Positions 1 through 8,373 of a DNA stretch of 64,000 bases are shown here, piece by piece. The stretch is from JANQOH01 sp965201155 (GTDB lineage Bacteria; Pseudomonadota; Alphaproteobacteria; UBA7887). Every line of letters begins with the position of its first letter. The first letter of the stretch is position 1. Location: the NCBI GenBank assembly GCA_965201155.1, contig OZ241752.1, forward strand, positions 806,001 through 870,000, read 5' to 3'. Made by a program: the position numbers and the translations under genes. Below the pieces are notes generated by a model. That model was not told where the DNA came from, did no database searches, and saw only the letters and a list, made by a program, of their open reading frames with translations.

Positions 1-1613
1 ACCTTCCCCGCAATCCGGCCAATTTCCACCCGCTGACACCGCTTTCCTTTCTCGCTCGCACCGCCGCGGTCTATCCCGACCGCACCGCATGGGTCCACGG
101 CGCGGAGAGTTGCACCTATCGCGCGTTTCACGAGCGCTGCCGGCGCTTTGCTGCGGCGCTCGCGGCACGCGGCATCGGCGGCAACGCCGCTGACGTGGTA
201 GCCGTCATGGCGCCCAACGTCCCCTGCCTGCTGGAGGCCCATTACGGCGTGCCAATGGCCGGTGCCGTGCTCAACGCGCTGAATGTGCGCCTCGACGCAC
301 CCGCCATTCGTTTCATTCTCGAACACAGCGAAGCGAAACTGCTGATCGTCGACCGCGAATTCAGCGCCGTCGCGGCCGCCGCGCTCGCCGGCATGAAGTC
401 ACCGCCCGTCACGGTCGATTATCTCGACCCGGCATTTGACGGCGCCGGCGAGCGTGTCGGCGAAATCGACTATGAGGCGTTTCTGGCGTCCGGCGACCCG
501 GCCCTCGCCCCGCACCCGGTGGCCGATGAATGGGACGCCATTTCCGTCAACTACACTTCCGGCACCACCGGCGATCCCAAGGGCGTTGTCTATCATCATC
601 GCGGTGCCTGCCTGAACGCCCTCGGCAATCAACTCGCATGGGGAATGCAGCGCCATCCCGTCTATCTGTGGACGCTGCCGATGTTTCATTGCAATGGCTG
701 GTGCTTCCCCTGGACGGTGGTAGCGCTGGCCGGCACGCATGTCTGCCTGCGGCGCGTCGAGGCGCGCGCCATCTACCACGCCATCGCGCAACACGGCGTC
801 ACCCATATGTGCGGCGCCCCCATTGTGTTGAATCTCATCGCCAATGCGCCGACGGAGGAGCGCACGGATTTTACGCGCACGGTGGAAGTGCTGACCGCGG
901 CATCACCACCGCCGCCGGCGGTGATTACCGCCGTTGAGCGCGCCGGCTTCCATGTCACCCATGTCTACGGCCTCACCGAATGCTACGGCCCCGGCGTCGT
1001 TTGCGCATGGCATGAGGAATGGAACAGCCTGCCGGCGGAGGAACGCGCCGCTCTCAAGGCACGCCAGGGCGTCCGCTATCCGGTCATGGAAGGGCTGGAG
1101 GTGATGGACCCGGAGAGCATGATCCCGCAGCCCGCCGACGGCGCCACCATGGGCGAAGTGATGATGCGGGGAAACATCATCATGAAAGGCTATCTCAAGA
1201 ACCCCGCCGCCACCGAAGCCGCGTTCGCCGGCGGCTGGTTCCACACCGGCGATCTCGGCGTCATGCACGAGGACGGCTATATCGAACTTCGCGACCGAGC
1301 CAAGGACATCATCATCTCCGGCGGTGAAAACATCTCGTCGATCGAGGTGGAGCAGGTCCTCTACCGCCATCCTGCCGTGATGGAAGCGGCGGTTGTGGCG
1401 CGCCCGGACGAAAAATGGGGCGAAACACCCTGCGCGTTCGTCGAACTCAAGGAAGACGCGGCCGCGATGGACGCCGCACGCCTCATCGCCTTCTGCCGCG
1501 AAAACATGGCGCGCTTCAAGGCCCCGAAAACGGTGATCTTCGGCGCCCTGCCCAAGACCTCCACCGGCAAGGTCCAGAAATACATCCTGCGCGCCCGCGC
1601 CCGCGCCCTGTAA
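1..1613 (+). CDS. AMP-dependent acyl-CoA synthetase (5' end outside window)
   Basis: Activates a carboxylic acid to its acyl-AMP and then acyl-CoA in the cytoplasm. The reading frame is open from the first bases, and the codons before the Met at 195 encode family-like sequence (NPANFHPLTPLSFLARTA), so the true start lies upstream of the window. Visible motifs are the AMP-binding loop TSGTTGDPKG near 555, the adenylation motif GWFHTGDLG near 1243 followed by RDRAKD, and the C-terminal lysine motif PKTSTGK near 1551. These are the complete core motifs of the ANL superfamily, medium-chain/FadD-like branch. The natural substrate cannot be read from the sequence. The next gene is convergent. Confidence 0.93.
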   Translation, partial: LPRNPANFHPLTPLSFLARTAAVYPDRTAWVHGAESCTYRAFHERCRRFAAALAARGIGGNAADVVAVMAPNVPCLLEAHYGVPMAGAVLNALNVRLDAPAIRFILEHSEAKLLIVDREFSAVAAAALAGMKSPPVTVDYLDPAFDGAGERVGEIDYEAFLASGDPALAPHPVADEWDAISVNYTSGTTGDPKGVVYHHRGACLNALGNQLAWGMQRHPVYLWTLPMFHCNGWCFPWTVVALAGTHVCLRRVEARAIYHAIAQHGVTHMCGAPIVLNLIANAPTEERTDFTRTVEVLTAASPPPPAVITAVERAGFHVTHVYGLTECYGPGVVCAWHEEWNSLPAEERAALKARQGVRYPVMEGLEVMDPESMIPQPADGATMGEVMMRGNIIMKGYLKNPAATEAAFAGGWFHTGDLGVMHEDGYIELRDRAKDIIISGGENISSIEVEQVLYRHPAVMEAAVVARPDEKWGETPCAFVELKEDAAAMDAARLIAFCRENMARFKAPKTVIFGALPKTSTGKVQKYILRARARAL

Positions 1614-1634
1614 GGGCGCGCAGGCGCCGCGAGG

Positions 1635-2354
1635 CTACTGCCGCAGGGTCAGCATCCCCCGGCTCAACTCGAAACCCGAAAGCCGGTTGATGAAACTCAT
1701 CCCCAGCAACGACATCCCAAGATCCGACGAGGTGACCGACGCACGCACATTTCCGACCCGCACCCCGCCAGCGACAATTTCGCTCAGGCGCACCGGCGCA
1801 CCGAATACAATCCCGTTGGCCGTCTGAAAGCGCTGCACGTAATTCAGGAACTCCGGGTCGAGGCCCACCCGCCGTGCATCGGCTTGGCTCAGTACCACTT
1901 CCGACGCTCCGGTATCGACAAGAAACCGCACCGGCACACCATTGACGCTGGCGCGTATGATGAAATCCCCGCGCCGATTGGCCCGAAACTGCGCGGCGCC
2001 CGGCACTTGCGACACCGCATTGCCCGAAAACAGCGCCGTCGTCAGCGCCGCAGTGCCGACCTGGCCTTGCTGCCACAGGGAATACCCGGCATAGGCCACG
2101 AGGAACAATCCGGCCCATACCGCAAGGTGCCGGACATTGCGTCGGAAATCCCCGATGAACAGCGCCGGCAGGAACAGGAACAGCAGGACACCCAGCCCCA
2201 ATATGCGAACCAGCGCTTCCGTGGCGGTGTAATTGCCGTAAAACAGCAGCAATCCCGCGCCGAGGGCGAGGAGGACCACCAGCAGCCAGGCATTGGCGCT
2301 CCGGCGCCGCCGCATCGGCGGCGGAGTCCACGGATCAGGCTTGAGACCGGGCAT
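1635..2354 (-). CDS. Membrane-anchored retropepsin-like aspartic protease (TIGR02281-type)
   Basis: A 239-residue protein with three hydrophobic segments (about 23-39, 48-67 and 77-94), then a single retropepsin-like domain with the active-site motif DTGAS at 147-151 (context VRFLVDTGAS). Pepsin-type enzymes have two such motifs. One motif per chain means the active enzyme would be a homodimer, as in the clan AA bacterial family found in many alphaproteobacteria. The protease domain probably faces the periplasm. The substrate is unknown. It follows the FAH-ArsC gene on the same strand after a 24-base gap, so the two may be cotranscribed. Confidence 0.85.
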   Translation of the reverse strand: MPGLKPDPWTPPPMRRRRSANAWLLVVLLALGAGLLLFYGNYTATEALVRILGLGVLLFLFLPALFIGDFRRNVRHLAVWAGLFLVAYAGYSLWQQGQVGTAALTTALFSGNAVSQVPGAAQFRANRRGDFIIRASVNGVPVRFLVDTGASEVVLSQADARRVGLDPEFLNYVQRFQTANGIVFGAPVRLSEIVAGGVRVGNVRASVTSSDLGMSLLGMSFINRLSGFELSRGMLTLRQ

Positions 2355-2378
2355 GGCGCGCTCCCCGCCCTGCCCGCC

Positions 2379-3935
2379 CTACAGTATACCGAGCACGGAC
2401 TCGGGCGGCCGTCCCAGCACCGCCCGTCCGCCGCATGTGACAATCGGCCGCTCGATCAGGACCGGATTGGCCGCCATCGCCGCAATCAGCGCCTCCTCAT
2501 CCAGCGCCGGATCATCCAGCCCGTTGCTCTTGTAGGCCGCTTCCCTGCGCCGCATCAGGCCGCGCGCATCAAGACCGAGCCGCTCAAGCAAAACGCGCAA
2601 GGTGCCCGCATCCGGCGGCGTCTTGAGATACTCGACAACCACCGGCTCGATCCCGCGCTCCTTCAGCAGCGCCAGCGTCTGGCGCGACTTGCTGCAGCGC
2701 GGATTGTGATAGATCGTCACTTCCTTCTGCGCCGCCGGCGCCTTCGTCTCGGCAGCTCCCAGCAGGCCGCGCCGCGACAGGTTCTCCATCAACGCCGAAA
2801 CGCCGAACGACCAGGAGGGAATGGTGTCGCACCACCCCACGCGATTCACCAGCGCGCCCAGCGGCGGCGTGTTGATCAGCACGACATCTCCGATCTGGTG
2901 CGTAAAGCCCCGCCCGGCCTCGCCGCGGTCGTCGGTCGGCGCGAACATCGTGCCCGTCATCAGCACGAACCCGTCCGGGTAGGCGTGATCCTGATTGATC
3001 GTCTGGTCCACCAGTTCCCGCGGGGTACGGCTCATCAGACCCATGGAAGAGGTGCCGAGCAGCGAAAACTGGTCATCCCCCTCCACCGCCAGGCTGATAT
3101 CCACACCTTCCAGGTCATGCAGCGTGAAAGTCGAATCGAACAGGCGGATGAACGGCCCGATAGCGCAGGAAGCGTTGTTGTCCTTGGCGCGGTTCAACAG
3201 CAGCGCGCTGCGGCCCTCCATGTCGCGCAAATTGACGTCATTGCCCAGCGTCGCCCCGACAATCTCGCCCCGCGCATTCACCACCAGCACCGCTTCAGGC
3301 TCGGGATTGTTCCATGTCGAATGCCGGGGAATGCCGATCTCTGCCCCCGGGCCGACCGCGCTCATCGGCTGCGCCTTGGTGAAAATCTCCGCGTCCGGCC
3401 CGATTCCCACTTCCAGATAAGGCGACCACAGGCCGCGCTTCACAAGCGACTCCTTCAGCTTCAACGCTGCGTCGGAACCGGGCTTGATGCCTTGCAGGCC
3501 AGCACCGATTTCGTTCGTCAGCGACGCGCGGACTTCCTCCACCCCCTCCGGATCGCCCTTTGTGTGCTCCTCAAGCACCCGCTCCATCAGGCTGTCAAGA
3601 AATGTCACACCCGCGGCCTTGATCGCCTGCAAGTCGATGGGCGCGAGGAACCACGGCTTGTTCAGGTCGCGTCCGTCGGGCGGGGTGTTGCCGAGGATTT
3701 CGTCCAGCCCGCCAAGCCGTTCCGCACTCCCGGTGCTCGCCACGGCGCGCACCGGATCGTCCGCATTCATCAGCGCCGCCGATGTCGGCCAGGCCGCGGA
3801 AATGTCATAGACGCCCGTATCGGCCAGCGCCACAACCGCCGGCCCTTGCTGTGCCGGTACCCAGCAACGCCCTACCAAAGTGCCTCTGGTTCCGTCTTCG
3901 GGAAGTACGATTTCCTTGTTGAGGATGAAATCCAT
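2379..3935 (-). CDS. Fumarylacetoacetate hydrolase-family protein fused to an ArsC/Spx-like domain
   Basis: A 518-residue two-domain protein. Residues 1-392 are a fumarylacetoacetate hydrolase (FAH)-superfamily domain, with likely metal ligands in NNPEPE (E212, E214) and GNDVNLRD (D233/D238). The sequence style resembles the sugar-acid dehydratase branch (XylX-like) more than true FAH. A short linker (393-405) leads to residues 406-518, an ArsC/YffB-like thioredoxin fold with NPRCSKSR (Cys414) and later Arg motifs ERPI and GRP. I chose the ATG at 3935 because AAGGGGA sits about 8 bases upstream and a candidate promoter (3979-4007) lies downstream of the longer ATG at 4028. Substrate and redox role are unknown. 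There is no stop or start between the domains. Confidence 0.85.
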   Translation of the reverse strand: MDFILNKEIVLPEDGTRGTLVGRCWVPAQQGPAVVALADTGVYDISAAWPTSAALMNADDPVRAVASTGSAERLGGLDEILGNTPPDGRDLNKPWFLAPIDLQAIKAAGVTFLDSLMERVLEEHTKGDPEGVEEVRASLTNEIGAGLQGIKPGSDAALKLKESLVKRGLWSPYLEVGIGPDAEIFTKAQPMSAVGPGAEIGIPRHSTWNNPEPEAVLVVNARGEIVGATLGNDVNLRDMEGRSALLLNRAKDNNASCAIGPFIRLFDSTFTLHDLEGVDISLAVEGDDQFSLLGTSSMGLMSRTPRELVDQTINQDHAYPDGFVLMTGTMFAPTDDRGEAGRGFTHQIGDVVLINTPPLGALVNRVGWCDTIPSWSFGVSALMENLSRRGLLGAAETKAPAAQKEVTIYHNPRCSKSRQTLALLKERGIEPVVVEYLKTPPDAGTLRVLLERLGLDARGLMRRREAAYKSNGLDDPALDEEALIAAMAANPVLIERPIVTCGGRAVLGRPPESVLGIL

Positions 3936-3978
3936 GACGCCCGTCCCCTTGTCCGCGACGTTAACGCCGCGTCGCCCC

Positions 3979-4007
3979 AATGTAGGCAAATTGCCCCCTT
4001 CTGGCAA
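3979..4007 (-). promoter_or_regulatory. Candidate sigma70-type promoter for the FAH-ArsC gene
   Basis: Read on the minus strand: TTGCCA at 4007-4002, a 17-base spacer, and TACATT at 3984-3979. These match the consensus at 5/6 and 4/6. The predicted transcript would start about 35 bases before the ATG at 3935. Inferred by eye only. Confidence 0.4.
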
Positions 4008-4031
4008 TGCCGCGCGCGCGTGCGACACCCC

Positions 4032-4049
4032 TGCGGGCCTGTGCCCGCA
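4032..4049. repeat. Inverted repeat (hairpin) between cytochrome c and FAH-ArsC genes
   Basis: TGCGGGC at 4032-4038 is perfectly complementary to GCCCGCA at 4043-4049 with a 4-base loop. It lies downstream of the cytochrome c gene on the minus strand, where a terminator would be expected. No T-run follows it in that direction, so a Rho-independent terminator is not established. Confidence 0.4.
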
Positions 4050-4121
4050 AGGCCCGGGAGCCTTTCAGTGCCTGTCAATCCTGCCGGAAAACTTCGCCGG
4101 CGCGGCGAAAGCGCGCCGGAG

Positions 4122-4499
4122 CTACCAAATGATTTTCGCCGGGTCCCCTTGATAACGCGAGCGAATCCAGGCAACGACCTTCCAGATCTCGTCGTCGCTC
4201 AGAATATCCGCAAACGGCGCCATCACCGTCCCCCTGCGGCCTTTCGCAATCGCCCGGAAAACCGTTTTGTCGGTCGGCCGATAAACCCACACATCGTCCG
4301 TCAGGTCCGGCCCCACCGCACCTTCCGCACCGGTCCCGTGGCACGCATAACAGCCGACATCCACCCACAGGCGTTCGCCTTCGGCAATCGCTTCGGCATC
4401 GCCCGTATGCGGGTTGCTGTCCTGGGCGCCTGCCACCCCGCTCATCAGGATGACGGCCGCCAAGGCGCTTCCGAAAAATCTCGACATCGCGGTCAGCAT
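4122..4499 (-). CDS. Periplasmic c-type cytochrome, electron acceptor of the PQQ dehydrogenase
   Basis: A 125-residue class I cytochrome c. An N-terminal signal peptide (cleavage near AGAQDS) is followed by one haem attachment motif CYACH (C50, C53, H54) and a likely axial Met93 in GTVMAPF. The gene lies 84 bases downstream of the PQQ-dependent dehydrogenase on the same strand, the usual arrangement for a cytochrome c550/cL-type acceptor that takes electrons from the PQQ enzyme in the periplasm. AAGGAGG lies about 12 bases before the ATG, slightly far. Met5 is an alternative start. The role as acceptor is inferred from context. Confidence 0.85.
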   Translation of the reverse strand: MLTAMSRFFGSALAAVILMSGVAGAQDSNPHTGDAEAIAEGERLWVDVGCYACHGTGAEGAVGPDLTDDVWVYRPTDKTVFRAIAKGRRGTVMAPFADILSDDEIWKVVAWIRSRYQGDPAKIIW

Positions 4500-4583
4500 C
4501 CGGTCAACGGGCCTCCTTGTGTGCCTTGCGGGCTGTGAAGAAGGGGGGCCGGCGCAGCCGCCCCCCCTCCAAGCCTCGGAATC

Positions 4584-6302
4584 CTACCTGCCAAACAGGC
4601 CGAACACCATCAGATAGCCGCCCTTGCGGCTGTCCCTCAGATGCGGCGAACCGCCTTCACCGAAGATCGCCCAGCCGGTCCAGCCGCCGAAGCCCGCCGG
4701 TACGGCAACATATTGCTTGCCGTCGATCGCATAGGTCATCGGGCTGCCAAAAATGCCGGTTCCGACATTGTAGGAGAACACCTCCTCGCCGGTATCCTGG
4801 TTATAGGCCTTGAAATACCCCTCCGGCGTGCCGGCAAACAGCAGATTGCCGCCGGTCGTCAGCAACCCGCCGGTAAACGGCGACGGCGCCTTCACCGTCC
4901 AGCGCTTCTCGCCGGTGCGGCCGTCAAACGCCACAAGCTGGCCATAGCCGTTCCGCCAGCTGATGGTGCCGATGCCCCAATAGGGACGCCCGATCGTGCG
5001 CTCTGCCGGATTCAGACCCTCACCCAACGGCGCGCTGCGAATATCGACGCAGATTTCGCGACTCGGCACGAACACCATCTTGGTGTGCGGGTTCACCGAC
5101 ATGGGATTCCACCATTTGCCGCCCTCCGACGCCGGGCAGATATCCTTTGCCTCATATTCGTAGGAAGGCACTTTCTCGGGATTGACGATCGGTCGCCCGG
5201 TCTCGTCAAAACCGGTCATCCAGTTGACCTTCGAGATCGGCACGCCCCAGCGGAACGCACTGTTCGTGCGGTCGATGGCATAGAGAATGCCGTTGCGGTC
5301 GCCGTGGAAATACAGCTTCTCGCCGTCTACATCCATCAGCACCGGCTCGTTATTGCCGTCATAATCCCACACATCATGCGGCGTATATTGATACCAGTGC
5401 AGGATCGCGCCAGTGTCCGGGTTCAATGCCAGGGTGGTGTTGGAGTAGAGATTGTCGCCCGGGCGGTTGACCCCGTCCCAGTCGGGATTCGGGTTGCCCA
5501 CACCCCAATAGATCGTGTCCAGCTCAGGGTCGTAGGAACCCGTGATCCATGCCGAGGCGCCGCCGTAATCCGCGGCGTCGCCGCTGCCCCATGTGTCGCG
5601 ATTGGGCTCGCCCTCGGCCGGGATCGTATAGGTCCGCCACGCTTGGTCGCCGGTCTCCGCATCAAGCGCCTCGATATACAGGCGCGTCGGATATTCCGCA
5701 CCCGACAGGCCGACCACCACATTGCCCTTCACGATCAGCGGCGCGACCGTCATCGTGTAGGCTTCTTCCCAATTGCCGATATTGCGATGCCATACAACCT
5801 CGCCGGTCGCCGCATCCAGCGCCACGACATCCGCATCCGGCGTCGCGATATAGACCTTGTCCTGATACAGCGCCGCACCGCGATTGCCGATATCGCAGCA
5901 CATCTTGCTGGCCACTTCCTCCGGCAACTCGTCCACATAACGCCAGATCTCGTCGCCCGTGCGCGCATCAATGGCAAACAGGCGCCCATGCGACGCCGTC
6001 GCATACATCACCCCGTTATTGACCAGCGGAGTGGTGTTCTGCGCATCGAGTACACCAAAGGAGAAAGTCCATTTCGGCACCAGCCGCTTGATGCTCTTCG
6101 TGTTGATCTGGCTCAGGGGACTGTATCGCGTGGACGAATAATCCCTCGGCGCCATCAACCAGTTATTGGGGTCCTGGCCTGCCTCAAGCAGCATCTGGGT
6201 GGTGACATTGCTCTGCGGCAATGCCGCCGACGAGAGACACAGCACCGCCCCCGCGGCAAGCGCCGCAGCCGCAGTTCGCCCCGTCAGAAATCCTGTCCGC
6301 AT
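4584..6302 (-). CDS. PQQ-dependent alcohol dehydrogenase, probable lanthanide-type
   Basis: A 572-residue periplasmic quinoprotein with a signal peptide (residues 1 to about 30) and the eight-bladed propeller pattern of methanol/ethanol dehydrogenases. It has the adjacent cysteine pair C135-C136 that forms the disulfide ring over PQQ, metal ligands in GAEYP (E203) and GNPNPDW (N270), and catalytic Asp313 in VWDYDGNNE. The extra Asp315, two residues after the catalytic Asp, is the known mark of lanthanide-dependent members (XoxF, ExaF/PedH); calcium enzymes usually have Ala or Ser there. The start at 6302 has GGGAGG 7 bases upstream; the longer frame to 6323 lacks this. Substrate (methanol or another alcohol) is not determined. 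Confidence 0.9.
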   Translation of the reverse strand: MRTGFLTGRTAAAALAAGAVLCLSSAALPQSNVTTQMLLEAGQDPNNWLMAPRDYSSTRYSPLSQINTKSIKRLVPKWTFSFGVLDAQNTTPLVNNGVMYATASHGRLFAIDARTGDEIWRYVDELPEEVASKMCCDIGNRGAALYQDKVYIATPDADVVALDAATGEVVWHRNIGNWEEAYTMTVAPLIVKGNVVVGLSGAEYPTRLYIEALDAETGDQAWRTYTIPAEGEPNRDTWGSGDAADYGGASAWITGSYDPELDTIYWGVGNPNPDWDGVNRPGDNLYSNTTLALNPDTGAILHWYQYTPHDVWDYDGNNEPVLMDVDGEKLYFHGDRNGILYAIDRTNSAFRWGVPISKVNWMTGFDETGRPIVNPEKVPSYEYEAKDICPASEGGKWWNPMSVNPHTKMVFVPSREICVDIRSAPLGEGLNPAERTIGRPYWGIGTISWRNGYGQLVAFDGRTGEKRWTVKAPSPFTGGLLTTGGNLLFAGTPEGYFKAYNQDTGEEVFSYNVGTGIFGSPMTYAIDGKQYVAVPAGFGGWTGWAIFGEGGSPHLRDSRKGGYLMVFGLFGR

Positions 6303-6338
6303 TTTCGCCTCCCTCGGCTCCAAAGATACAACGCGGCT

Positions 6339-6366
6339 GTTATAGCACGGGCATGACTGCGCACAA
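6339..6366 (-). promoter_or_regulatory. Candidate promoter for the PQQ dehydrogenase-cytochrome operon
   Basis: On the minus strand TTGTGC (6366-6361), a 16-base spacer and TATAAC (6344-6339) lie about 36 bases before the ATG at 6302. A second TTGTGC lies 18 bases further upstream, giving a direct repeat that could bind a regulator. The rest of the interval up to 6504 shows no gene. Confidence 0.4.
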
Positions 6367-6504
6367 TCAGCACCATTTGCACAAGCCAGCTTGTTCTGCT
6401 ATAGTTCCTCTCATCGCAGCCGCCGAAAGACCCCAGGATCAGGACAAATCCCCCCAAATCCCGGCTAATCCCACTTTAAATTCCGAAATCCCCGCACCCC
6501 GTCA

Positions 6505-7434
6505 TCACTCGCTCATGCCCGGGCGCGCGCCTTCGCCAACCGCCCAGCGAACCGCCGCTTCGACACGGTCCGGCCGCTCATGCGGCACCCAGTGACTCGC
6601 CCCGCCCACACGATCAACAGACAAATCCGCCACATGCTCGGAAAGACCATCCAGATTGGCCGGTGTCAGCGCGCGGTCCTTCATTCCCCACACCACATGC
6701 GTCGGCACCTCAACACGCAACACCCCGTCCGGCTTCCGGGCAAGCGCGCGATTGCGGTAATAGGCAAGCATTGCCGTCATGGCGCCTGGGACCTGCCACG
6801 CCCTCCGGTAACGGTGGTCATCCTCCGCCGTCATGAACCCCCGCTTGATTCCCCAGGTCGTGATCCAGCGCGCCATTTCCGCCGCGTCATCCGCAAGCAG
6901 GCGCGCCTCCGTGCCCGGGTCGAGGAAATCAGTCATATATTGACTGGCGGCAATCTGCGCCGCGTGGGACTCCAGCAAGCGCGCGAATATCGCCGGATGC
7001 GGCGCATTTACAATCACCATCCGCTCGAACAACGCGGGGTCTGTCAGCGCCGCCGCCCACGCTACCGCGCCGCCCCAGTCATGGCCCACCAGAACCGCGC
7101 GCTCATGTCCCAGCGCGCCCACCAGTCCGCGCACATCCCCCACCAGGCAACGCAGGCGATAGGGTTCGAGACCGGCCGGCTTCGACGAAAGATTATACCC
7201 TCGCATGTCCGGCGCCGCCGCGTGAAAACCCGTGCCGAAGCTCAGCAAATACTGCCGCCACGCATACCAGAATTCGGGAAACCCGTGCAGGAACAGCACC
7301 AGGCGGCCGCGCCCCGATTCCACGACATGCAATCGCACATCGTCCAGGTCCACATAGCGGTCGCGCAGCACCGCATCGCCAAGCTCCGCCGCCGACACCC
7401 CTGCCGCGCCGCTCATCACGTCATCCGCCGTCAT
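6505..7434 (-). CDS. Alpha/beta hydrolase, epoxide hydrolase-like
   Basis: A 309-residue cytoplasmic alpha/beta-hydrolase. The oxyanion-hole motif HGFPEFWYAWR starts at residue 50, and the nucleophile elbow GHDWGG places an Asp nucleophile at 119, as in epoxide hydrolases and haloalkane dehalogenases rather than Ser esterases. A C-terminal His lies in GASHWVPHE. The pattern, including FPE and the AYYRN cap-domain motif, fits soluble epoxide hydrolases best, but fluoroacetate dehalogenase-like activity is possible. The adjacent PPK2 gene diverges from it. Confidence 0.85.
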   Translation of the reverse strand: MTADDVMSGAAGVSAAELGDAVLRDRYVDLDDVRLHVVESGRGRLVLFLHGFPEFWYAWRQYLLSFGTGFHAAAPDMRGYNLSSKPAGLEPYRLRCLVGDVRGLVGALGHERAVLVGHDWGGAVAWAAALTDPALFERMVIVNAPHPAIFARLLESHAAQIAASQYMTDFLDPGTEARLLADDAAEMARWITTWGIKRGFMTAEDDHRYRRAWQVPGAMTAMLAYYRNRALARKPDGVLRVEVPTHVVWGMKDRALTPANLDGLSEHVADLSVDRVGGASHWVPHERPDRVEAAVRWAVGEGARPGMSE

Positions 7435-7519
7435 CGCCGCCCCCTGTTTCCGCCGCTCCCCGCCGGCGACGCAAACCTATAACGTGCCGGCAGCAAAACA
7501 CAGGCACGGCAAAACAACC

Positions 7520-8353
7520 ATGGCACAATCGCGATACACCCTCTCACGGCGGAAGATCAGGCTCGACCGCCTGCCGGCGACCGCCCGCTTCTCCGACAAG
7601 GCCGAATACCTTGCCGCCGAAACCCGCGCGCAGAAACGCATGCTGGCCGTGCAGCAGGCCTGCCGACGCGAGGGCAAGCGCGCCGTCATCGTCTTCGAAG
7701 GCTGGGACGCCGCCGGCAAGGGCGGCGCAATCCGCCGCCTCACCGCCCGCCTCGACCCCCGCGGCTACAAGGTATGGCCCATCGGCGCACCCGATGCCGC
7801 CGAACAGGGTCGGCATTACCTCTATCGATTCTGGACCCGGCTGCCGGAACCCGGCGCCATCGCCATCTTCGACCGCTCATGGTACGGCCGCGTGCTGGTC
7901 GAACGCGTCGAAGGACTGATCAGCGACGCCGCATGGCGCCGTGCCTATGACGAAATCAACGAGTTCGAACACCTCCTCACGGCCGACGGTGTGCGCATGG
8001 TCAAGATCTTCCTGCACATCTCCCCCGGCGAACAATTGCGGCGGTTTCGCGAACGCCTCGACGACCCCATCAAACGCTGGAAGCTCACACCGGAAGACCT
8101 CCGCAACCGCCGCCGGGTGGACGAATACACAACCGCCTATCACGACATGTTCGAACGCACCTCCACCCGCGCAGCGCCTTGGCGGGCCATTGCCGGCGAC
8201 GACAAGCGAACCGCGCGCGTGGAGGTCATGGAAATCATCGCCAAGCGCCTGTCGCGAAACCTGTCGCTGGCCCCTGCGCCGGTGGACCCCGCCATCACCC
8301 GCGCCCTCGTCGACGCAGAACGAAATGCCGGCCGCAGGGGGAAAGACCGATAA
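7520..8353 (+). CDS. ppk2: Polyphosphate kinase 2 family protein
   Basis: Transfers phosphate between polyphosphate and nucleotides. The single-domain PPK2 fold (277 residues) shows the Walker A motif GWDAAGKGG at 61-69, the Walker B/lid region IFDRSWYGR at 116-124, and a later ERTSTRAAPW element typical of the family. Whether it makes nucleoside triphosphates or polyphosphate depends on the subclass, which I cannot assign. The ATG at 7520 was chosen over a GTG at 7484; neither has a clear ribosome binding site. Its 3' end nearly meets that of the convergent ubiB. Confidence 0.9.
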   Translation: MAQSRYTLSRRKIRLDRLPATARFSDKAEYLAAETRAQKRMLAVQQACRREGKRAVIVFEGWDAAGKGGAIRRLTARLDPRGYKVWPIGAPDAAEQGRHYLYRFWTRLPEPGAIAIFDRSWYGRVLVERVEGLISDAAWRRAYDEINEFEHLLTADGVRMVKIFLHISPGEQLRRFRERLDDPIKRWKLTPEDLRNRRRVDEYTTAYHDMFERTSTRAAPWRAIAGDDKRTARVEVMEIIAKRLSRNLSLAPAPVDPAITRALVDAERNAGRRGKDR

Positions 8354-8373
8354 GCGCCGCCCGCGGCCGCCGC

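Noticed and set aside
1884..4538. 884-codon open frame on the plus strand
   Set aside because: It is antisense to three well-supported minus-strand genes and its Arg/His/Pro-rich composition is typical of GC-rich shadow frames.
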